From Phoronis australis (Eukaryota; Phoronida; Phoronidae), in assembly GCA_002633005.1 (NCBI GenBank), contig NMRA01000309.1, positions 1 through 64,000 of the forward strand: a stretch of 64,000 bases of DNA. Direction: 5' to 3'. Shown here piece by piece: positions 22,158 to 37,100 of the stretch (positions are counted from its first letter, which is position 1; the number at the start of each line of letters is the position of its first letter). A program made the translations under genes and the position numbers. A model generated the notes under the pieces. It made no database searches and was not told the origin of the DNA. It saw only the letters and a program-made list of their open reading frames with translations.

Positions 22158-25100
22158 ATGGAACTGAATGTTTTGAAGCACAGATTGAAGATTTTCAGTG
22201 TTAAGAAGACTCCCAGTTCGGCGTCAGGCAAGGGACAAATAGACGGCCCAGATCCCATATCACCGTTCGTTCACTCCCTTGTCAAATGCGCATTCTTTAA
22301 AGAAACCGGGTACGTTGTCAATTTTATTTTGGATGTTTTTGGAGGGTTTAGATGTGGCCCGCATGATCGTAGCGAAGCAATTGGGGTTGGGTTGGCATTG
22401 CACATGACGCACACATGTTGCATAAAATAGCGAGGTTTGGTGTACTAGTAATAGTACGTTGGTAATGTTAGTGCTAGTTGGTGTAGTTGGCCTGATTTGG
22501 CACACCAAACAACTGTGTTGTGTGCTCTCTGTATTGAGACTTTGTGTAAGATCAAGATCAGCCTTAACTGATTACTCTTCTATGGCGGTTGGTCAGTATA
22601 TACACAATATATTCCGACCTTATAGCACAGGTAAGTCCAGAGCACGTCTTGATTGCAATGGTGGGAGATTCGAATTTTCAAACTGTAGTGACGGATGTCT
22701 GCAGCCACACATCAGGTGGTGCTCTCTGCAAACTAAGCAGGTCTCTGTCGCTCTCAGACAGTTAGCGTCGTTCATCGTCAAGACTACAGTCGTGTGCAAC
22801 TCTGGTCACTCAACACCTGCGCTAAACTGAAGCTGCTGTAAGTTCCCAAGTTACTGCTCATAATTTATAGGTTTGTTTAACGATTGTGAGAACTGAAATT
22901 GACAACAATGAGTGCAGGATGATTAATCGACCTCCATGCGTAAGCATTCATTGTCGTCAATTTCAGTTCCGGTAACCTTTAAAAAACCTATGTGAAGAAT
23001 TACTAGTATTGGCAGTAATTTGGGAACTTGGTGTAGCTTTACTTTGGCATTAAAGGCATTACATGGCCCTGAATGCCGCAGACGTGCAGGGCCAATAGTA
23101 CACCCTCATAGTTACTCATTTCAAAATACAGCAAATAAAATCTAATGAAACATGCATATAGGCGCATGTATTTATATAATTAACACATACCATGACTGGA
23201 TACAATTTAGTCAACATAACTTGAACATATCCATGATTATTTTACGCGGTTCGCTAGACTTTCTCTCACCAATTGCCATATTGAGGAAGTTATATGAAAT
23301 CACCCCTGTTAAGTCTAAGTGTGACCTGGTAAAAATCCCGAGACCATTGATTTTCATTCTTTCTTACAGCTAAGAGTCAAGGTTACAATTTACTTTGGTA
23401 ACCTCACCAACACTAGTTATACATAGCTTAGGAGAAATAATGAAAGGGAGGTAACTGCATTTTAGGCCATCTGTTACATACAGGTGACTGATTCCTTCAA
23501 ATATTGTTTGGTATACTTTTGTTTTCTCAACAAAAAGTAAATTATGTTTCAACATTCCTGTTACAGCATGAGCACTTCTTCGGTGAGCTAAAATTTTGCC
23601 CACATGTCACACTAGGATGACCTGGTGATTTCCATACTGCTGAGGGTGGTAATTACTTGTATGCCTGTTTACTGTAACAGACTGGTTAGGTCATCCCAGT
23701 TGGCACTTGAATGCTTCTTATGGCTTCTGCTTGTGATCTTGTCTGGACATGTTTAGGAGTGTAAATGCACTTATGAGAGGGCTTTGTGTTGGCCATTTAT
23801 CTTTTTATCATTTTCTGTTTCAGCATATGACATTCTCAAAAACTCGTATTTATGCAGTCACTGGTGTGGATCCAGAATGTCACTGGGTTATCTGATTTTC
23901 TCCCTTGCTCAACCACTTTTTTACTACCGAAGATGTACTTGGAATGTTCCTTAGACCCTTCCCTTTCTCTGGTCATAATCTTGGATCATTAGATATTTGG
24001 CAATGATACATGCAAAAATTCAAATGCACTGGTCCATATGTGTCCAGTGTCATGCAAGTAAACAAACTGTTGCCAGTGCCCATAAAATCAGCTGATGTTT
24101 ATCAACTAAAAATAACTGCTGACTAATGGTGGTATTAGTGTGTATCTGGGGCAGCAGTGATATTTTCTTGATGACAGCAATGCAACTGAAGTGGGTTTTA
24201 TTGCTTTTAAGTTGCAGAGCTTGGTTGAAGTTTGTGTCCATTATACATATCTTTTAAGACTTCGTGTCTGTCAACTCAGGTAATCATTTGGTAAGTGCAC
24301 ACTGGTAAGAGAGAATACAGAGCACTGTGTGAAAGTGTTTAAAAACAACACTGTGAAAAATGCAACAAGTATATTCTTTAATTATTTTGTTCAATTAATG
24401 ATGAAACCAATTACGGAAAACTCTCATCAATGGGACATGATATGCCTGACAAGTGGAAGTTAAGATTATTTTTCAATGAAAGATACCATATCCAGACAAT
24501 GGTTTGAAAAATCATGTGCACTCAAAATGGTGTTAGAAGCCCTTGAAAATGATTTGATATACATTGAAGAAATCAAAAATCTCAAATTTGAGAAACCGAA
24601 AGGATCTTTAGACCTGAACGTATCTCTCTGACATTTGCAAAAAAATTACTATGCTATTAGCAGTCCTAGTGGCCAAATTAAATGTACAACTGAAGATAGA
24701 TGCATGCTCGGCTATGTCACTTTGATGTTGAAAAGTGTTAAAATTAACTAATTTACAATTTATTCTTAACTGCAAAATAATTACTTTGATTAACGAACAA
24801 TTATCAGATTTCCAAAATGTATGGGAAATTTCCATGTGATTGACTACATCACAAGAACCTGATATCTTAGCCACTAATAGTTGTCTGTAACTGAATATAT
24901 TCTTTGGTTTAAGTGATCTGTTAAAATATATTAAATTTGGCAAATGTTTTCTATGGATTTGATAACAGATGGCGATGTCTTTTATTTGGATTGGCGTGTC
25001 GCTGTGCCATCTAGTGACAATTCTATCCTCGTCAGAATATTTCGAAAACAAAGTTGTTTTATTCACAAGTAACGGTCATCCAAAACATTCTTAATCTAAT

Positions 25101-28100
25101 TCGTAGCATGTTCACCATATTAGTTTGATTGGAAATGTAAGTTTTACTTGCTTGCTTTGGAAGCAAGCTAGTAAAGCTTCTTTCCAATCAAATGCTTCTT
25201 GAAGTTGCTGTATTCATTTTGCATAGCAGAAAGTGATGCACAATTAGTTGACTGCATCAGGCACAAGGGGGATAACTACCATTTCATATTTTAGTGTGTC
25301 GGTAACATAACAGTACCGGGTCAGTACTTGGGATGTCCAAATTCAAGCAGAAATAGATTTTTCTTGATTCTGAAGATTTAGGACATGGTCGATTTTAGTG
25401 TTCATCATGAATGTTCTTAAGTTTTAAACTCAATAGTCTGAAAATAGACTTAGCAGTTTATACATTTAACTAAAGTAGGCCTTTGTAACATTGATTTGTT
25501 GAGTGAATTGTGACGTCTATTTCTAAACTGGTCACATACATGAATGATATGCATCACTCGGATACATTTGGTAACAAATAAGCTTCCCTTGTCGGTCTCG
25601 AACTTGCATATTTGACCACAAGTGACACGAAACAGTCCCAATTTTTTAAACATAGATGTGATTTTTGATGGAGAATGTTATGTTCAGATCCTCATGGAAA
25701 GTTGCAAGGAGCTGAAAATAATCGGCAATCCCTACATTCGTTTTATATTAAAGTTCTCGCATTTGCTCTGCCTTAGGCCAATTAAATTGTTGAACGCACA
25801 CTGAATGAAGAAACTTAAATCGAAGGAATGATTTATCAGCAGATAATGCTTTACCAGTCTAGGATGGAGCAAGTCCCATCCACACACAGCCTACCCTAGA
25901 ACAACTTGCACTACGTAGTGCAACTTACCCCACTTTTAAGTGGAGCATTCACACACACATATCCGATAACTAAGGTGAGGCGTAAGTTGTTGCTGTGTGG
26001 ATGACAATGAACACCTAATGCGAGTACGACGCCAAAGAAACTCGTCTGTATATGTAACCGCAGCTGAAAATTACTTCCAACCTATCCCACTTTTGCGGCC
26101 ACACAGTGATTACAAGTGGCACGAGTTACCCTAGAACAAGTTTCCCCACCTCGATAATGTGGAGTGTGTTGTCACAATTGGGGTATGTTGCACTAGGTTT
26201 AATAGTGTCCAGAGAGCATTCAAATCTTGTTCTACCAGGAATTACTTATTCTAGGATAAGACTGCCTCTGGACGACACTTAATTTGTGATCCACTGCATT
26301 AGATTTCAACTCCAATGCCTCCATCAATGTTTTCCAATAGATGTTGGTTGAATGGAGCTTTAAAAAACAAGCTGCTCACCACAGGTGTAGATTCCAGGCA
26401 GGCCTTTATGCAGCGTCCGTCCTGGGCGTCCAAATGGATGCCCTACCACTAATCTAAATGCCCTGGTAAGGACACCCAAAGTATCATTTGGATGCCCACT
26501 GTCCATAGGAACCTATCAAGTTTGGACTCACACATTGTAATGAACAGGAGGAAGCCTGTGAAAGCTCACAATGGGGGCTCTTTTTTCAAAGCAGGAAGAA
26601 ATATACAATGTATACACAAAGTGTATACAATGTTGCTATGCTCACACTTGGTTGATAGCATTGTAAAATCTTTTTGGTCTACAGTTTTTTTAGTAAAAAT
26701 GCTCACTACAGAAGTCTGTTTTGTAAACTTAAATGTGAAAACCTTGGTCTATGCATTTTTTGTAAAAAAATCTGTGTGTTTGGGGGGATTGCTGGGGGTG
26801 GTGGGGTTACGCGTCGTAATCATGGACGCCCTGGAATATTGGGAACCCCATTTTGGACACCCTATTTTCGAAATCCTGGATAAAGGCCTGATTCCAGGAT
26901 TACAAGAGTTCCTGCATAGAACTGAAAATTAACTCCACAAAAATAAGGAATTTGATTGCTGGGAAATTTTTTTGTATTTTCTTTAATTTTATTGATGCCC
27001 ATGAGGAACCTGTATTACTGTCAAACGAAACAATTTTTTCGTTAGGTACCAAAGACTGCTGTTAATGAGATATTGGTACTAAAACCATGTCTTCTCAAAT
27101 TTACTTAATAATTTACATGCATATTTTTGCTACTTGACTCCTTTTCTCAAAATTTTCACCATGTGAATAAAACAGTGTTATGTTATGTTTCTGATAATGC
27201 AAACTTAGAAACTTAGAAATTATTTTAAATGGACATTGAAAATCAATTGTTTCTAGGCGTTTAAAGAAATTTCTTGCCTTTGTCGTTTTTGTTACAAAAA
27301 CCCACAAGACACCTAAGATATAGTAGGCTTACTTCTTTTATGCATTTACAAAATACTGGAAATTAAATGCAACAATTGCATTGAAATTCAAGGGCTTTAA
27401 AACCATCATTATTGTAAGATTTCACCAATTTTGGACAAAACAAATTGCTAAAATCGCCCGTTTTCGTTTTTCAAGGCCTTCTAGTACTGTTGTGAATGTC
27501 CTCAACTTCTTAAAACTTTGTCAGAGGATAGCTATAATGTACAAAACTTAAACATTGAAAACTATTAATATGGTACAGCACTGTGTTGGCCATATTGTGT
27601 CCTAAATGAGTGACATTTTGTCATTCGGTGGTGTAACGGGCATACATTTACATTCTGCAATCCCAAATTGTCCTATATTTTGCTGATAGCATTTACCAAT
27701 AAGTTAAAAGAGCATCTGAGGTTACTTTGAGTTTGATAAAGAACTTTTTTTGTAATAAAACGTTTTAGTACTTTTTGTGACAACCGTGCAGTAGTACCGT
27801 GTCTTCAAACCGTCCTTTAAATGTGAAAGACCACTCGTACTTGACATATCAAATAATATTTTTACTTTAAGACATCTCTGGCGTTTTGGGATTGCGCAAA
27901 ATCGATAAAGTTGTAAAATTGCCAATTACAAAAATTTAAGAAATATGAGAGGGTCACTTCAGAAAAACATGGGTATGGGTTAATTGACCCATTGCGCCTC
28001 AAGTCTATAAGCCAATTTGAAGGACTTATGGGCCATGGTAGTTGTCCATTTTCGCATCCAATTTTAACGATTTATTGAACAGAGTTCAGCAATCACAGTG

Positions 28101-31100
28101 CGTCATTGAAATAAGTTTTTCATCAAAGACTCAGGGCGGGGTGCCTAAAGTTATCCATGCATGTGCAAACATCAGGGTACTTTTGTCAGGTAACCCTATA
28201 AGGAAAAATAAAGTTGTAGAAAAATTTCTGAAGCAAAACGGTTTGACCTTTCAGGTGAGATGAAAATCATTTAGATAGCTGCAATTTTCATTTTTTGTTT
28301 GTGGATTAATTTTTTCCCAGAATTGCCCAAANTATTAGAATAATGCAGATGAATTGATATTTTGCTGAAAGTTTATACCCTGGAAGGTGCTTAAAATCCC
28401 TTGTTCAGAATATCAACATTGGACCCTTATGAATTGCTTCTATCAGTACTTGTCTTGTTGACTTTCTTGGTTAAATGTCAGATAATGTCAACAAGAATGA
28501 CCCTGGAACTCTTGGGTTTTTTAGGAGACTCCCATACTCACATTCTTGTCATCAAATTCAAAATTGATCTGTTCTTTGACAGAATTGTTGAGTCATGTAG
28601 TCTTAACTTGAAAAGGCTGTTAGACTCTTTATAAAGTGATAACATTTCAAAGGTTATAGCTAGTTAATTTTGTGATCTAGATGCGTCTTTCTAAGGTTGT
28701 AAGATGTTGTTTTATAAGAAAAGTAATTTCTACAATCTCTTCTTTCAAACTTTAAAATATCTGGCCAGGGGCATTCATATAATAACGAATACCGTAAGCA
28801 GTCGACTTCCTTTCTCTATTAACTTGCTGTTCTGCCATGGGAACTAATTTACTCCTTTTTGGGTAACTTACGGCTACGGTTACTGATCACCTGCCATGTT
28901 GTTAATGCCCACCCCCACTGAAGTAATCTTCGACTTATATCTGAGTTGGTCATATCACCATTCGTTGTGACAAGTAAATTGTCAGTTTGTTCAGCATATG
29001 AATATTTGATCTTTTCCCAGTCGACGTATCCACCAACAGTAAATTCAGTTTCTTTAATTTAAGGCTCTAAGTTTTTTACAGCTATAAAATGATAATACAA
29101 CAGTTAATATTTACAGTAATTATTATTAACAAGCTGGGCTCAAAGTGGGTTGTTTTACTGGTAGACATTAAACATGAAGTTGAATTACTAGAACATGCTG
29201 AAGGTATCTCATTAGTGATGTGAACTACCAAGTCTGTCCTCAGGTCAAGTTGCTAGTCTCGTTGAAGTGTTTTGTTGTACTTACTTCAATATCAGTACAT
29301 ACTCGCTTAGCTTATCACCCATTTGCGCCATAACGTCCACCCTCCAAACTTTCCAAATTATCACTTTTTATGCACCCACATATTAGGATATTAGCCAGGA
29401 TATTGATGTTGCCCACCGTGGCTCGCGATGCCGAGTGGGGGGAGGCCGGGAGGATCAAGTGAAACCTTTATGTTTAACTATGTCACAACTACTCATCATT
29501 TTTGGACAACGTTGACTACTGCTGTGCCCCTAGTGGCAATTTTAGTTTTTACCTTATTCTGTTTTTTCAGTGTTTCTCGATGGTTTTTTACGACATTTGG
29601 CGAACTTGTTTCTATTATGAAGACGACAGCACTTTTCCATTTTTGGGTCGATTCAATGTATTGTATATGTAATGGCCATTTTTTAAGACTTACTAGCCTT
29701 GATTTTTATCCTCTACGGCTGTATCCACCAAACTGCTCGGACGACTATCATGAAAATTGGCAGATGTGTTTACTGACTAGAGCATGAATGACATGGATTT
29801 TTAAACTACCATGGTGCCGTAGTGGTATTTTTTGCATCTGCGGCAACATTTTCTTAACCCTTTCAACATCTTTTTGGGATGTTGTAAGCGTATTCCAGGA
29901 ATCCTGTTGTCACTTGGCAGCAGATGGACGGGGACCATTGACTGCACGTTTGCCTTTTGTATCTTTGTAGTTCTTTGACAAATTTTCATGATCTTTGGCA
30001 AGTAGTTTTCTGTTACGTAAACTGCAGTGCCTTTCCCCTTTCAGGCATGTTCATTGTATTCTGCATCATGTAATGGTCATTTGTATGATGCTAATGAACA
30101 CCTCTAGTTGCATACCATTTGTGGTGCAGTCATTGGCAAATTTCAATATTCTGCCTTTCTCGAATTAGTGTCCTGCCCTTATATCTTCTTTGTAATCGTT
30201 CATCTCATGAAAATTCTGCTTTCCAGTTTCAATCCTGCGCCTTGTCATTTTGAGTTGATAAAACACATACATTTTACTGAAGGAGAGGTGAAATGGTTTT
30301 CTCTTTGCTCCTTGTGTGTAAGAATAGTGAAGAGATTTCTGTGAGCAAATTGACCATCGGAAGAACTACTTTCTCAATATTTTTTTGTTTTTGAACACGC
30401 ATCCACCCCCTGATTTTGAACTCCCCATAAGGCCGTGGGCATAAACCTGCTACAGTAAGTGAAAAGATTCAACAGCTCTATAATATGGTATATTGACTGA
30501 ACTATTGATTTCTTTGAGTTATAACAGCATAGACCTGTATATTAAAGGTCTATTAGAGAAGAGTTTTTAGAAATTCTATGAGATCACATCTTAGGAGAAG
30601 CATTGAAGACACTAACGTTAGGTTTGCCCACCCTGTCCCCTGCTTTTAAATTGTCATGCTTTTAAATTGTCATGGAGGTTTATAATGGGTGTCAACATGG
30701 GGCATCGGCATTTAAGGTTGCATGTATTTCTAATTGAAATGTTGTCTTTTTGAAATGACTAAGTAACTGGTGACTGTTAACCCAAATTTATTTATGTCAT
30801 TCATAAAACTGTCATTTTCCATGGTCATGTTACTGGACCCTCCCTCAGTGATCGAAATTTCCTGTTTTGGGCAGCTGATGTCTGTAGATGAGTGTCCAAA
30901 TTAAGTCATTATTGTGAAAGTAAGATTATTGGGTATGGGTTTTAAATCAGATTTGCATTCATAGTGAACATTTTGAAAAGTTAGATGGTGAATAAAGGCG
31001 TTTAGTGCAGTCATCACCTAAGTCATCTGCTTAGTGCAGCCATCACCTAAGTCATCTGTCTGCTTAGTGCAGCTATCACCTAAGTCATCTGCTTAGTGCA

Positions 31101-34100
31101 GTCATCACCTAAGTCATCTGTCTGCTTAGTGCAGCCATCACCTAAGTCATCTGCTTAGTGCAGCCATCACCTAAGTCATCTGTCTGCTAAGTGCAGCCAT
31201 CACCTAAGTCACCTGTCTGCTAAGTGCAGCCATCACCTAAGTCATCTGTCTGCTTAGTGCAGCCATCACGTAAGTCATCTGTCTGCTTAGTGCAGCCATC
31301 ACCTAAGTCATCTGCTTAGTGCAGCCATCACCTAAGTCATCTGTCTGCTTAGTGCAGCCATCACCTAAGTCACCTGTCTACTAAGTGCTAGACATGCTTA
31401 TGCTGATACCAGCACTTATTTTGAATATCTAGTATTTTAAATGCTATATTTATTCATTGATACTTGTGTGAAATGACCTAGTTAGTTTCTGCATTCTAAT
31501 GTATTCTAAGACCCTTAGATGTTGTTTTTTTTCTAATTTCAAATCACATAAGAAAATTAACAACATTAGACTCATTTGATTCATTTGCAGTTGATGTGTA
31601 CATGTCATTCACCATGCATCATTCATTTGTGATTACCTTCACATGTTTTATTATAACCAGGGACCAGTACCACATCTGGTGGCAAGTAAAGCTCTGTGTG
31701 TGCATAATCAGGGACCAGAACCACATCTGGTGACCAGTAAAGTACTGTGTGTGCATAATCAGGGAGTAAGCCACTGGCAACTCATCAGAAATTGAAATTT
31801 TACCAAATATGTTGCTCAGACATCAAGTTTTTACTCGGTGAAATAGCATTTTCTTGTGTCATGTCTTGCCACTAGATTATCTAGTTACGTTCCATAAAAA
31901 CAGTTTTATTAAGAATGCTGATCAGGACCATGGCAAAGGTATCATGGTTTATTAGTAGTCTCAGCCAGGGTTCAGCTTCAAAAATTAGTAGCGCTTTGGA
32001 TTTGAAACAAGAAGCATAACTGTTTGCCCTAAGTTAGTCTTAAATGTGTAGAAAGCTTCAAACTACTTGATTTTCTTTCCAGTTTGAAGTGTTCGAATCA
32101 AATGTTCTTGTGAGATTAAAACTAAGTTCTCAATCTTAGGTTCTGTGTTTTGCCTTTTGATATCATGATGGGAATGAGCTGATCTTGCCTCTTGATTTAA
32201 GAATTTTAGTGGAAAAAACATGCTGAAATTTCACTGCCAGTCTATTTTTCTGTGTTTGTGACTTAAAACCATTAGTTCAATGTTTTGTCTATAAAGGAAA
32301 CTTCTTTGTAGTCACCCTGACCTTTACACAATATCTTGTCAAATTTTCCATCTCCACCCAGTCACAAACAAAAAGAATCCCTATCATTGCAGAGAAGAAT
32401 ATAAATCAGTTGCACCCCTTGATCAGGCTTTTAAGTGCCTATGGCTATATTCTCCTGTTCTGTCTCCTGACTTCCACTGTTCATAAGGTGATGAATAGAC
32501 ATAATCAAAGATATGTTGGGGTATCAAGTTGCAATGCCTTGACTGAATGTTCAGTTGTTGAAGTCACAATGTCACAACACACTCTGTATGTGAAAGGGTT
32601 ACTTATTTCACACATGGCTTACCTTCCATCTGCTTATGGTAAATAAAGGAATCTAAGATTAATGAATGTGTTTCAGAGTTTTGTGTAGCCTGGTTCAATA
32701 GGAAATGACTCCTTTTTGGAGGGCTTTTAAAATCCCAAGTTTACTTCACAGTGAGCATATGTATTTAATAGCAAAGACTTTAGTGCTTTGTTTTAGTGGA
32801 CACTAAAGCTGTATTTTTCTTCTGTTTAGCTGTTAATGTTGAATTCTTAGTTAATTCTCAACTGAAGCGCTTTGGGGTTTATAACATTACCAAGGTCATT
32901 TGACCTTGAGTTGTTGCCGAATGAATTGGCTACTCAAGTCACAGGCAATGTGTACATGTGCTATTTTCAAAGTAATTCGCAATTTTAGGATTGTCCAACC
33001 TTAATAACCTGAAGTTTTGTCTTGAGACGCTGATGACTTCGATGTTCTTGTTAGTAAAGGAAATCAAATCTTATCAGGACAAGGAGTGTTATCATACCGA
33101 AGAGAATTCCAGCTTCATTTTTAACCATAAATAGACAGGACGAAATTCAGCTTTAACTTTGGCGCCATCATATAGTTATCATCAGAGGTCATTGTTATTG
33201 TCCGCCAGGGTATACTTGGGATAATGTTGACGATGATAGCATCTGTTTTCTCCTGAAGAAGGTGAGGGGAGTCTTCCTCTTAACTTCACAGTTCACATTG
33301 ATGGGTCCTCAATAGCCAGATTTAAGCAATCAAAGTGCGCCACACTCCTAAAATAATAACTTAATCTTTTAATTCGATGGCTTAAGGTGAAGTAATTGAA
33401 ACAACAAAAAGCTGTGTGACTTTTGCTTTTGCTGAACAGGTTTTTGCTAGAATGGCGACATGATGAAATCAGCCTGTTTGGTACAATAGATTCTTCATTG
33501 ATGAAGGCCCTGCTGCATCCTGGTACTGTTTTAATGCAGTGGGACAATTTCCAGCATTTTTATAAATTCCCTGTTAATTAACTTAACCTGTCTTACGCAT
33601 CAGGGTTAGATGTTGTTGTGTCAAGCAAAATACCCTGTGTTCTCTCAATTTTGAAGTTGTATACGTACAATGTTTTTGTGGCATGTTTGTAAACGTGTTG
33701 TTTATTTGTCATGCGACAACTTTTTGCCTCCTTAGCAATTTCATTGCATGAATATTCTATTCTTCAATATGGAAGAAAAGTAATGGCTAAAGTTGTATTT
33801 TTTTATCTTTCAAACCGTGACTTTAAACAATTAGGTTTATACTAAATTAACCAAATAAAAAGTCCTTCACAAATTTTTATCGGACTAGTTGGAAACAGGT
33901 CGCAAAAACACCTAACTGATCTCCTAAATATTAGTGGACTAGTAGCAGAACTCAGCGCCACCTTCAGTGCAGAGTCTTACTGCTTACTGACTTTGCTGCT
34001 TACTAGAAACTGTTAGATGAACCTGATCCAGCTCTGAACTGAAATTCATGATCATTGATTCAACTCTGGAGAAATATCCAATTTCCCCTCAGTGAATACA

Positions 34101-37100
34101 CCTTGCCTAATGTGTCATAATGGGTTATATTTACAGGTGCCAGTTTTTCAGCTTTACAGAGACATGTGATGATTACACAGTTATTATTGACGAAAGGGGC
34201 TTTGCAGGTATGCCTTTCTTTAACTTGTCTAGTCTTCTAAAATCTGATTGACCACAATTTGCAAACTAGCAAATAAATGCAAACAATGCTTGTTGCATTA
34301 AACTTGTCGTGGATTATAGAAGATTTAAATTGTGCTTGTCCAAATTGGATACTTTAGAGAGATACTTAGTTGTTTGGTGTAAGCTTTATACCCTGTCTCG
34401 CTACTCATCCCAAAAACAGGTTATTAGCCAGGTGTGAAAAGTTCAATGCTGACTTCTAGTTGTAATTTAATCAATGTGTTTAATAGATTTGTGTTTACAA
34501 GATTTTGCATAAAACATTTGATAACGCAGTATGCTATGTATTGTAGTCAAGTAAACTTCCATGTTATTCAGGTCCAACCCTATCTGCATTACGTTACTAA
34601 CTTGCTTAAGGGTAATAATTTACTATTTGCTTTTAATTTTCATTAAAGTAATGTTAAAACTAATGTTACACAGTTTGAATCTTATTAATATTACATGCTC
34701 ATTTTGTTAAATTGATAATGCATTCGGTGAGTATGGAACAAATCTCATGTTGCATTAAATTAAGATACCGTATTCGCCATAATAACCGCCCATACCCCTA
34801 TAAGCGCCCCCACGCTTTTTCAGACTTCGCTAAAATAAGCGCCCAGTCCAAGAACATGTACGTGCGAAAAATGCCTTACCTACAGTCCTAAAATTCTACA
34901 GAAATGTCTTCAATTTATCAATAATATCCGACAGTCCTGAAAAAAATCGTGCGCAGAATTTGTAGACCACGAGCCTTGCCGCTATGTCGGTATTTAGCCG
35001 TGACAATACACTTCAAACTTCCGCCATGCCTCAAAACGAACACAAAAGTTCTGCTGATATTGCGAGGACCAATGGTCTGGCCTTTTAATACAGAAGTAGT
35101 GCACTTGTCTGCGGGATTGCTTTGTAGATATTTCCTGCTTTCAACAGGAATCCAAAGTTCTTTGTAGGCCTACACGTGAAAACCGCGAATCGAAGATTAA
35201 TAAAATGCTTGGCCAGTGTTAAAAGCACTTGGCCAGGAAGCGCGCGCTACATACATGAACCTGTCATCAAAGACATTAGTCGGGAACTATCCATTCATGA
35301 AACGGGTAGCATAGCATCGGCAAGAAATGAATATTGGCACTAATTTCCGACAGTTTCTAATACTATAAAAATGTTTGCGTTATTTTTGAGATGAATTGCT
35401 TGATTAACTATAATTGGTGTTTTTAAGCCAAATAACTGATAAAATGACAACTGACAGTGAATGCTTACACACCCTTACACCGAAAACTAACTGTCAGATA
35501 GTCACGTACGCCACATCCAGCCACACGGCGACTAACATGGCCTTACCAAGACAAATGTCGAACGTTTTTAGCACATGAGACCAGCAAGTGCTGAATGAAA
35601 CACACTCTGGTTTAGGCCTACTGCTTGTGCAAATTTCTTTAGATACAATGCACATCTAGCTCATTAGATTGCGTGGCTCTGGCCAAAAGACGGTATCTGC
35701 TCTAGTGACTCTGGTGACACGCACATGCTCGCTTACTCACAAATGCAGACAACTTCAAAACAAACGTCACATGACAACAACATATGTGTTCGTCCAGACA
35801 TTTTTCTCATGTTGCCGATCATACTTGTAGATGGCACGATGTACTAGCATAGATTTGTACTTAAACTTGCCGTGATCCCGACTCTACGGGAACTTAAAAA
35901 TCTTAGGGACGTTACTTGGAAAACTTAAGAAGGATTTTAGGTAATTTGCTTGCGTCGAAACTGTATTTTTATTCAAGCATTCAAGTCGCCCTGGGATTTC
36001 AGCACAATTTTCTGTAAAATGATCGTAATTTAGCAGCAAAGTTTGATAGCAATGCACCACGGTTTTGTAGAAAGTCTTTCATAGATTACAGATAGGTCAC
36101 AGAGCGTGAATATGATGCATCTTAGCTTCCGATTTCACCCGTTTCGGAGATCGGGTTTCAACGGTCTTGGGTTATAATAAGTGCCCCCCCCCCCCCTGAA
36201 ACGAACTTTTCTAAGCGCCCTGGGCGGTTATTAAGGCGAATACGGTAGCAGTTTTGTGTTTGCGTTGATATGTGATCTTTACATTCAATTTACATTAAAA
36301 AAGTGCATTGAACGTGAACTAAATTAAGGTCATCAAAAATGTTGGATTTAAAAAATTTTAATTGATGTCAAGACAGGGCTCGATGTAAGTGAGTAAACAC
36401 TAAAAACACTAGTTGAAATAGTAAAATACTCACAAATAGAAAATTGACTTCACTTGTGTCTCTCATACAGGTGTCGAGCGACTTTCAGCGTTTTTGTTTT
36501 ATTTTTGCTTGTATCTCCAACTGTAGACCCAGCAATTGTGCCTAGTGTCCACTACCTGTTTTGAGAAATCACGTATCAAATTAATAGCATAAAGTGGTGG
36601 CATCAAAATTTAGTTGTGAGCATTTAACCGTTGAGCCAGATAGTCGCCCTGTCACCCCCGACCTTTGAAATTGATGTACACAGTAGTTCTGGTAACCGTG
36701 ACGCAAATTGTCAATGCGAACGTTAAATTGGCACTCTCTAAGCAGCACATGTGTTCGAATAGCTTGGTATGCAGTTTGAAATAGGACAAAATACATAATG
36801 AAAAAATACCTGCCAAAATCCTAGGCCTGACCTTCCATACGAACGTTATCAAAGTCGTTAAAGATGCAGAGTACATAAATCTATTAAGCACAATCTCCCT
36901 CCATTTGTATGCGCTGTTCAAACTTTTGTATCTTGAACGCTTGAAAAGCTTCTCGTCAAAAAACCTCTGTGAAGCATTGTATGCTCAGGCCAGGGATATA
37001 CCTAGGCCTCAAAACCCTGCCAGGGCCTGCAATCCCTCGATTGGCCCCATTACCAGCTAAGAAATATTGCAAAATCATGTGGAGTTACTCTCATGATGCC

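Noticed and set aside
22459-22830. Possible extra or alternative CASTOR exon with a GT after ...TATAGCACAG (about 22630)
   Set aside because: The direct exon 1 to exon 2 join keeps phase and family similarity. The frame here resembles nothing.
24608-25066. 152-codon minus-strand open frame
   Set aside because: No recognisable domain, low-complexity hydrophobic/Ile-rich composition and no splice context. It lies in the CASTOR intron.
25850-26290. Possible TIR element with 'gtccagag...ctctggac' near its right end
   Set aside because: The inverted words are local (about 26208-26275) and no matching far end was found on the left.
26492-26932. 146-codon plus-strand open frame
   Set aside because: It runs through the inverted-repeat element at 26388-26905, including its terminal repeat, and matches no known protein.
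31003-31390. Possible CRISPR-like array
   Set aside because: Units are head-to-tail without unique spacers, in a eukaryotic intron. It is a minisatellite.
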